The notes under the pieces were generated by a model, which was not told where the DNA came from, did not search any database, and saw only the letters and a program-made list of their open reading frames with translations. A stretch of 64,000 nt of DNA from Mantis religiosa. Its lineage: Eukaryota > Arthropoda > Insecta > Mantodea > Mantidae. The stretch lies in the NCBI GenBank assembly GCA_030765055.1, contig CM060947.1:99146112-99210111 (forward strand). Reading direction: 5' to 3'. Positions 10,845 to 21,296 of this stretch are shown here, piece after piece (the stretch's first letter is position 1; each line of letters opens with the position of its first letter). Both the position numbers and the translations under genes were made by a program.

Positions 10845-11010
10845 TTACCATCCACTTTGTTTCCTGTCCTCATTAGAACCACACTGTTGTAGCCTGAGAA
10901 TTGCATAGTTAATAGTGGGCCTGAAATATTAAGTTTTTGTAAGATTTGGCGAACACTGTACCCCTCACCATGAAGTATGTTGATTGCTGAATTATTTTCC
11001 AAACTGATGG
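10845..11010 (-). pseudogene. Tc1-like transposase N-terminal fragment
   Basis: Two overlapping frames read HGEGYSVRQILQKLNIS and then INYAILRLQQCGSNEDRKQS. Together they match the paired-like helix-turn-helix plus GSNEDRKRSGRP-type linker of Tc1 transposases, with one frameshift between them. No catalytic domain or inverted repeats were found nearby. Confidence 0.65.
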
Positions 11011-11284
11011 ATGGTCCTTGACCCATTTCCTTAAGTAATTGTAAAAAATCCTATTAATCATATTTTCTTTCACAGTATTTATTTAGAATGCAAAGAATAA
11101 AAAATAATGAATTAAGTTATAAGTTATTGTAATTAATAATCAAATACTCACCACTACTAAGTGAGGATGCCACAGTAATATTGGTAACACTATTCCAATT
11201 GCAATAAAGCACTTGTATGCTCTAAGACCGTATAAAGAGCTGTGTTGGACTCAGTATAAGGTTATGAGTAAATTGAAAAAACTA

Positions 11285-11930
11285 TTTATAGGTGATATTT
11301 TTTACTTTTCGTCACTTACATTTTTATATTATTGAGGGACTAGTTTTGGAAACAGTCACCTCCATTTTCAACCTCTTTCCAACTAATGTCAGTTGTCGTC
11401 TGCTTCTTCTCTGGCAGCGGAACTTCTTTGTCAAATTATCTACTGATAGGATTTCAAAGTTCATTACTTAGTCCTTATTTTTCCATATGAATATGTTCTC
11501 CCATGTTGTCAGTTAATTTTGGTTTATCACTACTTTAGTAATTTTGGATTTGGCTCAATGTCATGGTTTTCGTTCCAAAAATGATACTTCTGACTTATCT
11601 TCTTGTTTCAATTTGATGTTTCTAAGGTGCTCCTTGACTCGGGTCTTTAGGTTTCTTTTAGTTTGACCTATGTAGCATTTTTCACAATTCTTATAACTTA
11701 TTTGGTATATTTCAGATCTGTTAATTTGTGAGACTTCCTCTTTTTTTTTAATTTAGCAATTTTAAAACTGAGTATCTATTAGTAGGTGCCAAGATGATAT
11801 TTTGTTTCTTAAAGATCTTTGTGAATTTATTAAATGTGAATATGTTAGTTGCAATAAGATTCAGAAATATCCTCTAATATTAATATTTAATTAAACTGGG
11901 GAGAAGTACAGAGTTTATCAAAAGTCCTGT
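11285..11930 (-). pseudogene. Penelope-like element, GIY-YIG endonuclease fragment
   Basis: The minus-strand translation includes EIYQISYKNCEKCYIGQTKR and NLKTRVKEHLRNIK, the GIY-YIG nuclease core that PLEs use to nick their target. Stops and frameshifts follow. The 3' end (11285-11345, cgtcacttac...gagggactagtttt) matches the end of the scrap at 19776-19872, so the two belong to one family distinct from PLE-1 and PLE-2. It is a single, non-inverted copy. Confidence 0.75.
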
Positions 11931-11939
11931 AACACTTAC

Positions 11940-12127
11940 AATGTTGTTGTTGTTTTCAAATGCTAGGCTTTGGCAATGAAGCCATTAGCTCTCTTGCTCT
12001 CCAACATTTCTGTTAAGTAGCATAAATGTAACCGTTTTTTAAGTGGACACCAATTTTTTGCTTGTAATGGTGGTTACATAATCCACTCTCTTTAACCCCC
12101 AGTATGTCTGGAGGGCCACACCTGTCT
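11940..12127 (-). other. possible retroposon 3' end with (AAC)n tail
   Basis: On the minus strand a GC-richer segment runs into an AT-rich one and ends in a short (AAC)n at about 11945-11957. This suggests an old SINE or LINE 3' end. No family was recognised. Confidence 0.3.
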
Positions 12128-12233
12128 TTGGTTAATGGGTCCATCGGACCTGGCCGGGAGGAGTTTTAAAGTCCATCGGCTTGGTTAATGGGTCCATCGG
12201 ACCTGGCCGGGAGGAGTTTTAAAGTCCATCGGC
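12128..12233. repeat. perfect 53-bp tandem duplication
   Basis: Units 12128-12180 and 12181-12233 are identical and each starts ttggttaatgggtccatcgg. Identity in an otherwise degraded region indicates a recent duplication. Confidence 0.95.
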
Positions 12234-12701
12234 TTTTCTCACAATCACCAATTGTGGAACATTTGTATGCCATGACAGGCCAGAGTAAGAGATGAAATAG
12301 CATTTCCTCTATTTCTGATGTAGTTATACCGCTAACACTCGGTCCCCAGAGCCTCATTGGTAAAAGCAGGTTGCACCACGGGCAGGTTGAGGTTGGGATT
12401 TGGATAGGACAGGTTATGGAATGCACATCACTATGCCTTGCTTGGAAAAGTGTGTTGAGCTGAAAGGAGATTATGTTGGAAAATAAATATTTTTTCCCAA
12501 ATACATTTATAATCAAGATTTATACGACTCATCTAAAATTTAATACACTTATAATATTTCATTATACAAAAACTGCAAATCATAGCACTTTCAAACCCAT
12601 GTCAGTTTAAAGTCAAACTCTCCAAGTTTCAAATACTGCCGCATAGTTGCATAGTTTATGGACAATTGGCATTAGTTGGAATTAGTAACCACAATGGCGA
12701 T
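12234..12701. other. unassigned sequence
   Basis: A minus-strand ORF of about 116 codons spans 12166-12516 and includes the duplicated unit. It has no recognised domain and is probably incidental to an uncharacterised repeat. Confidence 0.3.
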
Positions 12702-13005
12702 TACTCGTGTTGAGCGAGCTTTCTGCCTGTTACAATTTCATACAAACAAGAGTGCAATCAGTGTGCAACAAAAATTCCTCATCAAATATGGGAAGCACCA
12801 AATGGGAAGGTAATTTACCATTGGTATTGTAAATTTGAAAACACTGTTTGCTTGTGTTTGCAAAAGAGGAGTAGCCCATCCCAGACTGAGTGAAAATTAA
12901 TATAAGACAGAGATGCCCCTGTTGCCTCCAAGGAGTTCACCAAATCAACATTCAGTAGTCAACATTAGCTGAGGATGTTAGGAAGGTCCTAATGAAATGT
13001 ATTCT
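12702..13005 (+). pseudogene. Tc1/mariner-type transposase N-terminal fragment
   Basis: MAITRVERAFCLLQFHTNKS, then VQQKFLIKYGKHQMG, then a segment containing ACVCKRGVAHPRLSE matches the N-terminal helix-turn-helix and GCLCKGKSTGRPRVSE-like linker of one insect transposase family. It is frameshifted around 12815-12840. The DDE domain and inverted repeats are absent. Confidence 0.65.
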
Positions 13006-13476
13006 AGGTAAAAACTAGCAATATTTGGAGCATATAGCATTAGTTTGACTATTTTAATTTTGTGCTTCATGTATCAGAGTCCTTACTCATAGGAACTATC
13101 ACAATAATTGTAATAAATTTAAACAGTTTTTGAAACAGTTTTTTGGTTAGTAAATCTTTCTAAAGTGTTGAGGAATATCTTTGTAAGTAAATTTTGTTAA
13201 TAGTTAATTAAATTTGATGTCTTAATTCCTTTAATTAGACCACTTAGTATTTTGTATTCTCTAAATTCTGTATAAAACAAATTGTTACATTTATTGTTAA
13301 GTTATTGTATATACTTGTATGTTTATACTTATATGTAAATGCTTGTTGACTGGATTAAGTAGTATATTACACCATATCAAATTGCAATAAAATTAAAATA
13401 ATTATTTTCCATTTCACTTATGTTTATTTTTGTTCAGTTAGAGATGCCATTAATACACATTTTCACTTTCTTTCAG
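13006..13476. other. AT-rich intron-like sequence
   Basis: No features were recognised. It ends in the strong acceptor ttttcactttctttcag at 13476. Confidence 0.4.
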
Positions 13477-13500
13477 TCAAAAACCTGCATGCTGCTCTAA
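13477..13500 (+). CDS. possible terminal exon of the host gene
   Basis: A strong acceptor precedes 13477. In the phase left by the exon at 5917 it encodes seven residues (SKTCMLL) and stops at 13498-13500. In another phase the sequence reads QKPACCSKKIRRQVSQTIC and then stops, which looks more protein-like but would need an unseen intermediate exon. AATAAA signals occur downstream (for example near 13973). Either the end of the gene or a chance acceptor. Confidence 0.3.
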   Translation, partial: SKTCMLL

Positions 13501-14784
13501 GAAGATAAGACGTCAGGTATCCCAGACTATTTGCTAAACCAAGGAAATGGAATTACAGGGAATTACATGGTTCATGTGAAACAGGCAATAGGTATGCCTT
13601 GAAATATTTTGAGAAATTACTTTACCTTAGAAAATACATCAAAACCAAATTTCAGGTATTTTTAAAGGAAAGCATATCAAAATTAAGAAGCTTGATGTAC
13701 ACCTATGAGACACAACTGATGCATGTGTATACCTATATGTTTAAGGGGCTCAGAAAAACTCCATCCGTTGAAATTATTGTTAGTTTTTCATTTCCTGAAA
13801 ATACCAATAGTGCCTTTTAAGCTGCTACTAGTCTTTCCGAAGGTTGATATTAAATTTACTGTTGGCAATCTATGCATTTTAGATATGAAATTTCGTCTTA
13901 AACTGGATTCATTCATTGTAAATTCTAGTGATTCATTAATAGGCCTCTTAAAAATATGAAAATATTTGCACAATAAAATTGAACTATGCACATTTTTTGG
14001 CTAGATTTTCTTGGAGTTTCTGCTACACTCAAGGCAAAAGAAAGTTTTAAGTTGCCATCAGATTTTATATCCATTTGTTATAAACCAAAATTATTTACTG
14101 TGATGTTTAATGGCAATGATAGAAACTTTTTAGAAGTTCTATGGTGTCTAAAATGTTTTGTGCGCCAAGCTTGAATATCTTTAATGCTATGGAAGTATAT
14201 AAAAAAGACTTACATCATAAATTGTATCTCAGTGCCTTGTTGTCATTTTAAATCCTATTTTAGGCATCTAATTATGTGAGATTTTAAGGTTTTAAATGTT
14301 TGAGACATGATTCCCTTATTCTACAGCATATGTAATAAATTATATCTAAGTGACAGAAAACTGCATCCATAAAAATATGTTTCTGAATTTGAATAACAAT
14401 AGAATTCCTTTTAACTATCACAAGGATGGGAAGATTGTGACAATAGAAAATGACATATTGTTACTAAAAAGAAAAGGACTTATGCACACATACATACACT
14501 TTGGAGAACTTCCATAATTTAAAAATAAAAGTCATATGTGTTAAAGATATCTGTAAATTTCCTCTTACCTTTCAGTGTAACTAGGCTTTTATTGATGTTC
14601 ATTTAAGTGTCTTTCACAACCAAAGAATATCTAAATACATAGAGCTTTTTCTTCTCTTATAAGGCAGCAATAAATCAACTCATTCCATCAAATAAAACTT
14701 GTGCAAGAAAATTTTGAAAAAAGAAAATAATGGAAAGAAAACTCTAAATGTTATTAAATACAAAAATGAAACAATTGTTGCCTT
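13501..14784. other. possible 3' UTR and flanking AT-rich DNA
   Basis: Short AT-driven ORFs only. If 13477 is a terminal exon, this contains its 3' UTR. Otherwise it is intergenic or intronic. Confidence 0.3.
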
Positions 14785-14903
14785 TACTTTCTTGGAAGTG
14801 TTGAAAACAGTGTTGTTATGATAAAATTAACTTTAAAGAGAGTCGATTAAAGACACTAGACAACACTTACTTTTAAATTTTTCCGGAACTAGTTTCAGAG
14901 GCT

Positions 14904-15450
14904 TTGCCTCTATCATCGGCCGGCTCTCGACTGATTCTCGTTGGTGTAGCTGACGATACCTTGTCACAGGTCTCCTCTGGTGGCGGCTCAAGGAACTTGC
15001 TGAACAAATCCTTCTGGGGGATGTCGAAATTGAATACTTTGTTCCTATTTTTTGAAATGAAGATTTGTTCCCATGTGGATAGTTCTTGTTTTCCTGATGT
15101 ATGTTTCAGTAGTTTTGGTTCTGGATTTATGTTGTGGTTTTATTCCCAAAAATGTGTGGCAACTGCTGATTTTTCTAATTGTTTATATTTTATGTTTCTA
15201 AAGTGTTCCTTTGCTCTTGTTTCTAAATTTCTTTTTGTTTTTCCAATATAAATTTGACTACAGTCATTGCATTCAATTTGATATATACCAGATTTTTTGT
15301 TTGATGGAATAGCATCTTTGATGTTTGAGCAAATTAGGTTTTTTAAGGAGAAATGGTTGACTGGTGCTAGTTGAATATTTTGTTTTTTGAAGACTTTTTT
15401 GAATTTATCATAGGCCCATGGATGGTAAGTGAATTTTTTGAAAATCATAT
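14904..15450 (-). pseudogene. PLE-1 left-arm endonuclease ORF, with nonsense mutation
   Basis: This is the mirror copy of the right-arm ORF. It reads through the GIY-YIG core (SGIYQIECNDCSQIYIGKTK) to HFWE and then stops at TAA (15140-15142), where the right arm has a Lys codon. The stop is a single A-to-T difference between otherwise matching arms. The 5' part and the reverse transcriptase are missing. Confidence 0.8.
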
Positions 15451-15462
15451 CTACAGAAACTA

Positions 15463-16040
15463 ATATGATTTTCAAAAAATTCACTTACCATCCATGGGCC
15501 TATGATAAATTCAAAAAAGTCTTCAAAAAACAAAATATTCAACTAGCACCAGTCAACCATTTCTCCTTAAAAAACCTAATTTGCTCAAACATCAAAGATG
15601 CTATTCCATCAAACAAAAAATCTGGTATATATCAAATTGAATGCAATGACTGTAGTCAAATTTATATTGGAAAAACAAAAAGAAATTTAGAAACAAGAGC
15701 AAAGGAACACTTTAGAAACATAAAATATAAACAATTAGAAAAATCAGCAGTTGCCACACATTTTTGGGAAAAAAACCACAACATAAATCCAGAACCAAAA
15801 CTACTGAAACATACATCAGGAAAACAAGAACTATCCACATGGGAACAAATCTTCATTTCAAAAAATAGGAACAAAGTATTCAATTTCGACATCCCCCAGA
15901 AGGATTTGTTCAGCAAGTTCCTTGAGCCGCCACCAGAGGAGACCTGTGACAAGGTATCGTCAGCTACACCAACGAGAATCAGTCGAGAGCCGGCCGATGA
16001 TAGAGGCAAAGCCTCTGAAACTAGTTCCGGAAAAATTTAA
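15463..16040 (+). CDS. PLE-1 right-arm GIY-YIG endonuclease fragment
   Basis: It is open from the palindrome centre to a stop at 16038-16040. The N-terminal part (FKKFTYHPWAYDKFKKVFKK) precedes the nuclease. The core is SGIYQIECNDCSQIYIGKTK, then NLETRAKEHFRNIK and SAVATHFWEKNHNIN, with the GIY and YIG elements, conserved Arg/His region and downstream Asn all visible. In PLEs this domain follows a telomerase-like RT; no RT is present, so this is a 5'-truncated, non-autonomous copy. The apparent upstream Met lies in the other arm and is not a real start. Confidence 0.75.
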
Positions 16041-16072
16041 AAGTAAGTGTTGTCTAGTGTCTTTAATCGACT
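15981..16072 (+). ncRNA. hammerhead-ribozyme-like motif at PLE-1 3' end
   Basis: A possible stem I pairs agtcga (15981) with tcgact (16067-16072). The core is ccgatga (one change from CUGANGA), followed by an extra t. Stem II agaggc/gcctct has an aaa loop, followed by gaaa (16017-16020). Stem III could use actag/ctagt, but the cleavage-site GUC is offset by two bases. The mirror copy lies at 14841-14932 on the minus strand. PLE hammerheads are known; activity here is doubtful because of the core change. Confidence 0.45.
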
Positions 16073-16096
16073 CTCTTTAAAGTTAATTGTTGCCTT

Positions 16097-16689
16097 ACCA
16101 AAGGATCACCCCTTGTTGATACTGTTACTTCCTTTCCCACTACTATATTGAACTATATTAATTTTCACAACATTTGTGGCTGGAGGAAGAAAAAAGGACA
16201 AAGAATTATTATTCTAGTTGAAATTTCTTAACCGTAGATCACAAAGCCTCATCATTTTGACATTGCTATACTTTATTGTATCCTCCTAGATTTCAAAGTG
16301 GTTGATTATGGAATATGCCTTGTAGAAATTTGTTGGTTTGATTTAGTAGTATTGTAATTTATTTCTCATCTTTCCTTTTACATCATCAACTGGAAATACA
16401 AAATCAAGATTACAATTATAAAATCCATACTGGAAAATGCCATATATTCCTAAATCCTGAAAATCCTATCATGTTGCTTGCCATTGAATAATAATTTGGT
16501 CCCCATATACCTAACCCTAGGTTTTTGTGTATTGGAGGCCCTCTGCTCCTTTTTACATACTTTGCCATTTCACTTAGCCTACTCTACATTTTTCTCTTAA
16601 TTGTTCTTAACCATTTCTCTTCAACTTTCCCTAACTAATTCCCTATATTTCTCCTGTTCTTTTCCCTTACTTGTCTTACTGACAAAATT
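16097..16689. other. AT-rich sequence, nothing recognised
   Basis: No supported gene. The right part may belong to the 3' end of the adjoining minus-strand LINE. Confidence 0.4.
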
Positions 16690-17690
16690 TTTCTTATTAC
16701 TACTTCGCCCTCCAAATTGTCCCATTTACATAACCAGGCCTACTCTCACCATACCTTGTTTGACTACAATATAATATATAATGGAAGTCTGCATTATCTT
16801 CTCCACACAATGGACATTTATCTAGCTCCCTATCTTGACCTATACCTTTCAAGTTTCTCACTCCTGTTCTCGCCCAAGCAAAACCTTCTCGCCCTAACCT
16901 ATTACATATGTCTATATAACCTATCCTCCCTCAGGTAGTTTTTATTTCTCTATATAACCTCAGTGAGCTTTTGTCACTTGTACTGGCAAAAATGTCGGTC
17001 AATATCTTCTAATTTTAACTTCTTTCCAGAAGCCTCTATACCCATAATCTGCATTTATCCAAGAATGACCCATACCTATCTGCTTCAACATGTCATTTGC
17101 CCAAGACCCTCTCCAGTTACTTCTCCTTTCAATATGAAAACATTCTATAATTATATTGCTATCTTCCAAGTTAGCGATTCTGTATAAATATTTCATTGCC
17201 CTTGACAAGACTTTAATTTTAGTAGAAAGCCTGCCTAGTTCTAATTGTGCTGCCCCATTAGGTGATGCTGTCGGTAGTCCCAATATATATTAACAAAAGG
17301 ATCTGTGCACTCTATCAGTCTCTCTCCAAGCCTCATCTACTCCCCATACCTCTGATCCATGTAACATTCTATTTTCTACTACTGCCGTATAAATCCTCTC
17401 TAACCATTTGACATTTATATCTGGCAGTTTACTGTAGCATAATTTTATCACCCTCATGGCCATTTTATCTTTTCCCACAGACATCTTTTTTTGTTCTTCC
17501 CAGCTACCATCTCCTTAATCAATCTACCAAATCTAATAATCAAATCTCCGTACCACCTCTATTTCTCTTCTATTAACCTCCCATTTCTCATCCTTACGTT
17601 ACCTGTATCCTTTTTTGAAGACCATAATCTTGGTTTTGTTTTCATTCACTTTCAAACTCCATTTTAGCAGTATTGAGTGCTACATCATAA
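16690..17690 (-). pseudogene. non-LTR retrotransposon, C-terminal domain of ORF2
   Basis: The minus-strand frames read KLPDINVKWLERIYTAVVEN, then RMLHGSEVWGVDEAW, then NGAAQLELGRLSTKIKVL, typical of the region downstream of the RT in arthropod LINEs. They are followed by CPLCGEDNADFHYILYC, a C-x2-C...H-x4-C zinc-binding motif near the protein end. Frames shift at about 17285 and again further left. RT and endonuclease are absent, so this is a 5'-truncated insertion. The clade is uncertain. Confidence 0.75.
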
Positions 17691-17857
17691 ATTTTACAAA
17701 GATTTGTGTTTACATATCCAGAATTATGTAAGGTAAGTGAAACAACAGGAACTATTGCAAGTGCTAATAATGATTCAATAAGTCATATTGAATCATATTT
17801 GTAGCATAATGTGCATATGTGCCGGAAAGTATTTGAATTTTTTTTTTTTTTTTTTTG
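17691..17857. other. AT-rich spacer with T-run
   Basis: It contains a run of about 18 T at 17839-17856, directly before the TA at the left end of the next element. Confidence 0.6.
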
Positions 17858-17989
17858 TACAGGGTCTGGCAGAAATAATAAAGATATTTGAATACATTAT
17901 ATTTTCAAATTACGCTGGGCTTTTGTTCATTATGTGTGTCAACCAGTAATGTTGACCTTGGAAATATTTTTAGCCATCTGCTTCTCTCT

Positions 17990-18594
17990 CAGGCTGAGAG
18001 ACTGAAGAGAGACTCTCTCAGACTGGTTCATCAAAACAGGTTCCATAATAGATATGCAAAAAGGACTTCAACGACAACTGAATCAATGACAACATCAATC
18101 TGATGTTGCTATCAAATGATGGTTCAGTCATTGGTATCAGAAAGGCAGTGTAGAACAAAAATCCCCATCTGGTCAACCACGACCCGTGCTTATGCCAAAA
18201 CATTGCGCAGGTGAGGGAATCTGTACTGAGAGTCCAAAGAGATCAGCAAAGAAGCATGCAATTGCATTACAAATGTTAGACAGAAACTTGCAGTACATTT
18301 TACACCAGTATAAAATGCAAGTTGCACAAGTTTTTTGGATGGACATAAGATGTCCCAGCAAGAATCAGTGTGGCAGTTCTACGCAATTTGTTCCCAGAGC
18401 ACCTAATTTCTCACTTTGAAGATGTGCCATGGCCAGCTCGGTCCCCAGACCTAACAGCCCCTGACTTCTTATGGGGCTATGTGAAGAAGACAGTCTTCAA
18501 AATCAGGCTTCACAACTTGGAACAATTAAAGGAGAGGATTCGCAAGACAATAAGAGGGGATCAACCAGTAACTTGTAATGAATAACTTCTGAAG
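17990..18594 (+). pseudogene. Tc1/mariner-type transposase with central deletion
   Basis: The N-terminal part in shifting frames reads WFIKTGSIIDMQKGLQRQL and then SPKRSAKKHAIALQMLDRNL, the DNA-binding region. After YKMQVAQVF it jumps to VAVLRNLFPEHLISHFEDVP, then PWPARSPDLTAPDFLWGYVK, the C-terminal catalytic motif with its Asp but one Phe missing. The region holding the first two acidic residues is deleted. Confidence 0.7.
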
Positions 18595-18611
18595 CTGTAT
18601 ACAACTGAGGT

Positions 18612-18836
18612 GTTTTTTAAATCTATGTCATCCAATGTTAAGTTATATTGGACTGTGAATGAATTGGGTGAAAGGATGCTCAAATGAGTCCAGGGTCCAT
18701 GGAGCTTAGAGTTACCCAACATTTGTCTTTCAGGATAAGGAAAAATCCGAGAAAAAACCTTATCCAAGTAACTCACCCTGACCAAGATTCAAACTCAGAA
18801 CCTCTTGAACGTGAGGCAGACATGCTACCATCTACA
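18612..18836 (-). mobile_element. SINE family 1, copy c
   Basis: The minus-strand body matches the family, including the hairpin near 18630-18660, the aaccttatcc block and a B-box-like gagtttgaatctt. The first ~15 bases of the tRNA-like head are missing. Flanking duplications are not clear. Confidence 0.75.
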
Positions 18837-19775
18837 ACAGTGTATTGAAAGTGATCTAAAGGATGTTCTTTTTAAAAAATGAAAGTGCATATAATTGTAA
18901 CTCCAAACTCTGTAGTTTAAGCATGTACCTCCACAATTGTTATATGTATTAGGGTTTAAATATACATCGTGTTCATTTTTATCTGTAATTTTACTCCACA
19001 AAATTTGACATCATCAATAGCATTGCTGAGAAGCGAGTTTATATACGATACCCCTAGCAGCTTGCGATCGTAATTGATGTGTTGACAGCAGCTTTGAGGT
19101 CTCCCTCTACTGGCAGGTAAATATACTATTTGAGAGGTGGGTCTACCCGCAGAATTTTGCCTGGTGCATAGATACAATAACTGTTTTTAAAAAACTATAT
19201 ACTGCAGTGAATGCACTGCAAAGCTAATTATGCAGCCATAAAAGTATACCTTGAAGAATATACGAAATGATAAGTCAATTAACACTTATTTCACATTGAA
19301 CATCTGTTTTTCTGTTATATATTGTATATTGTAAACCTGTCACATAAAATAGAAATATTTCAATTTGATTTTAATTCTTTTCTATCACCCACAGTTTTCT
19401 CACAATGTAACTTCATTACAAACCAGAGAATTAGTAGAACATGTTCTAGGAATGAAAAATAAATTAGTGTTACAATATGTAATACTAAACAAGAAAATAT
19501 CTCTAGTGCATAGTCTTATGTGTCCATTTTCTTATTTTCCTTTCTCTCTTCCCCTTAAACACTGTACTGCAAGAAGATTTGCTTGAGGCCTTTCTGTCAT
19601 AACATTATTTATTGCTTCTAGATTGGAACCAGTCACTTTATGGCGTCCAGTGTTTCTCTTTTTGATAATAACTGATCCTGTATCTTGGAAATGTTGGATG
19701 CACCTATTAGTTTTTAAAGAAAATTAGGATACCAACATTAATAAACCTTTTAATTAAGATAAAATTATTTGTGGT

Positions 19776-19872
19776 TGGTTTATTGACACTCGTCACTTAC
19801 TTTTTCATATATTTATGAGAGACTAGTTTCAAAGGCCCTGGCCTCCATTTTCAATCTCTCTTTTAATTAAGC
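19776..19872 (-). mobile_element. PLE 3'-end scrap
   Basis: Contains cgtcacttac, gagactagtttc and ggccctggcctccattttcaa, matching the 3' end of the PLE copy at 11285. A ggaggcc/ggccttt hairpin followed by gaaac resembles the hammerhead-like end. No coding sequence remains. Confidence 0.6.
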
Positions 19873-19909
19873 ATGAGAATGACAGAAAGTTTATATTGTA
19901 TACTGATAA

Positions 19910-20110
19910 TAAGTAAGATGTTTATGTTGCAAACAAAAGTATGTCAATTTGACAGTACCTGGACACTTTTGACAACATTATGCTCCGAGGGACTTGTCTG
20001 AATGCTGGATAGGGTTGCATAAACTCCTCTATGCAGCGATTTAAATTATATTTATATGTTGTTGCGAAAGTAGCATTCAACCATGAAGACGCGGTGCTCT
20101 GCATTCATAT
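19910..20110 (-). pseudogene. Tc1/mariner-type transposase N-terminal fragment
   Basis: Minus-strand frames read AEHRVFMVECYFRNN, then SLHRGVYATLSSIQTSPSEH, similar to the first helix-turn-helix of an insect mariner-like family. It is preceded by a leader and the right inverted repeat of the composite element. It is frameshifted and has no catalytic domain. Confidence 0.45.
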
Positions 20111-20596
20111 CCAGAGGCATCTGGTTGTATTAGTTGCCAGCACAAACACACTCAGAGCGCTGCAGTTTGATTACTGTTCTGCAAAAGTTACTGCTTCTCC
20201 GTAGAGGGCACTGTGATTTCAAGATATACTCACCAGTTAACTATGGCATCATTCTTGCTCAATTGGAAGGCAGGAAATAACGAATAAAAATGAACACCGC
20301 GTATATCACTTAAAAATACCTTTACTGTTTCTGCCAGACTCTATATTATTTTAGATTAGTATTCTGCATGGAGACAATCCAATTTTCGAAAAAAAGCCTT
20401 TGAGAATGTTATGAAAAAGAAGTAGATGAAAATGGATTTGATGGTGATCCTAGTTCAAACAAAATATTTATAATTTAGAGGTGATGAAATGGTAACAACT
20501 CATTAAGATCATGAAGATATTATAGAGCCAAATCTTGACATGTTGTCGAAGCAGTCCCAAGACACTCTTGTGCTTGGACGATATGGACAGATATGA

Positions 20597-21015
20597 ATGG
20601 GACTTGAATCTGAAAATTCTAGTGAATCCAAATCTGAAAGAATTTCCTCACCATCCAAAAACAGAAATATTGTGTTGCCATTAAGAAATGTTCTAAAAAA
20701 TAAAAACAATTACCATGTTGTCTGTCGTTTAAGTTGTCACACATCAAACAGAAACATTGTCCACACCATTCAGGTGTCCATTAGACAGACTAAGGCAGCA
20801 AAGACTTCTCAGGAGACATTTTCTTTATTTTTCACAGAATGAGATGATAAATGCTATATTAGCATATACCAATGAAGTAATAGATAGGAGGAGATCAAGA
20901 TACAAAATAACGCATGAAACCAAAACCTGCATAGCAGAGATAAAAGCCATTCTTAGAATCTTTGTGATAACTTTGAATAGCAGTAATCTGTCTCTGAGAG
21001 ACATGTTCAATACAG
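20597..21015 (+). pseudogene. piggyBac-like transposase, N-terminal half
   Basis: Frames read SNRNIVHTIQVSIRQTKAAK and FSLFFTE, then NEMINAILAYTNEVIDRRRS and IKAILRIFVITLNSSNLSLR, matching the conserved piggyBac N-terminal region (F-F-T-E/D-E-h-I, then a D-L-W-like block). One frameshift occurs near 20840. The frame runs to DMFNT, exactly where PLE-3 is inserted, and resumes at 23357. Confidence 0.75.
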
Positions 21016-21055
21016 TTATACTCAAGATATTCTCAGGATACAAGCCAGGTGAAAA

Positions 21056-21104
21056 GACGATTAGAAACTGACGTTTCAGGAGCATACATTGCTTCCATCA
21101 TCAG
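21056..21104 (-). ncRNA. hammerhead-ribozyme-like core, PLE-3 left arm
   Basis: On the minus strand: ctgatga (21104-21098), a hairpin built on ggaagc and gctcc, then gaaac (21077-21073). An acg/cgt stem III leads to gtc (21058-21056). All core elements of a hammerhead are present in order. A pairing stem I is not obvious. The right arm has a mutated counterpart at 23236-23268 (cttgaagat, gggag/ctccc stem, gaaac). Confidence 0.5.
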
Positions 21105-21296
21105 GATATGAACGAATAAGAAATTTTAATAAATACTAAATTGAGATAACAAAAAATCAACAACAAAACACTACCAATAATGACAAAACACAACCAATAC
21201 TTGCAACCCTGAACAAAAGACTGTTTGCAGTAAATTACAGGTCAGGAAATGGCATGAGTGTAGAAAACTATATAGGTCATAGAAACGTGACTACTT

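Larger units (their letters stand above)
14785..16084. mobile_element. Penelope-like element PLE-1, head-to-head dimer
   Basis: Two arms, 14826-15450 and 15463-16087, are near-perfect reverse complements of 625 bp around a 12-nt spacer. The 5' truncation points meet at the centre and the 3' ends face outward. The unit is bounded by a 12-bp duplication, AATTGTTGCCTT (14773-14784 and 16085-16096), which overlaps the outer few bases of the right arm. Only the left side has an extra 41-bp extension (14785-14825). One duplication around the whole structure means it arrived, or was completed, as one insertion. Confidence 0.85.
17860..20343. mobile_element. composite Tc1/mariner-type element
   Basis: The outer inverted repeats match over about 30 bp with several mismatches. 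The left starts CAGGGTCTGGCAGAAATAAT at 17860; the right reverse complement reads TAGAGTCTGGCAGAAACAGT. TA flanks both (17858-17859 and 20344-20345). Inside are a plus-strand transposase remnant near the left end, a SINE, a PLE scrap and a minus-strand transposase N-terminus near the right end. Related ends, cgtgttcatttttat at 18969 and its inverse near 20300, suggest two related elements nested or joined. Confidence 0.6.

Noticed and set aside
14904..15251. 115-codon plus-strand ORF, repeated on the minus strand at 15662-16009
   Set aside because: It is antisense to the PLE-1 endonuclease; it appears twice only because the locus is a palindrome.
15429..15462. Met start for the PLE-1 right-arm ORF
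   Set aside because: This codon lies in the opposite arm and spacer, so it is a by-product of the head-to-head join.
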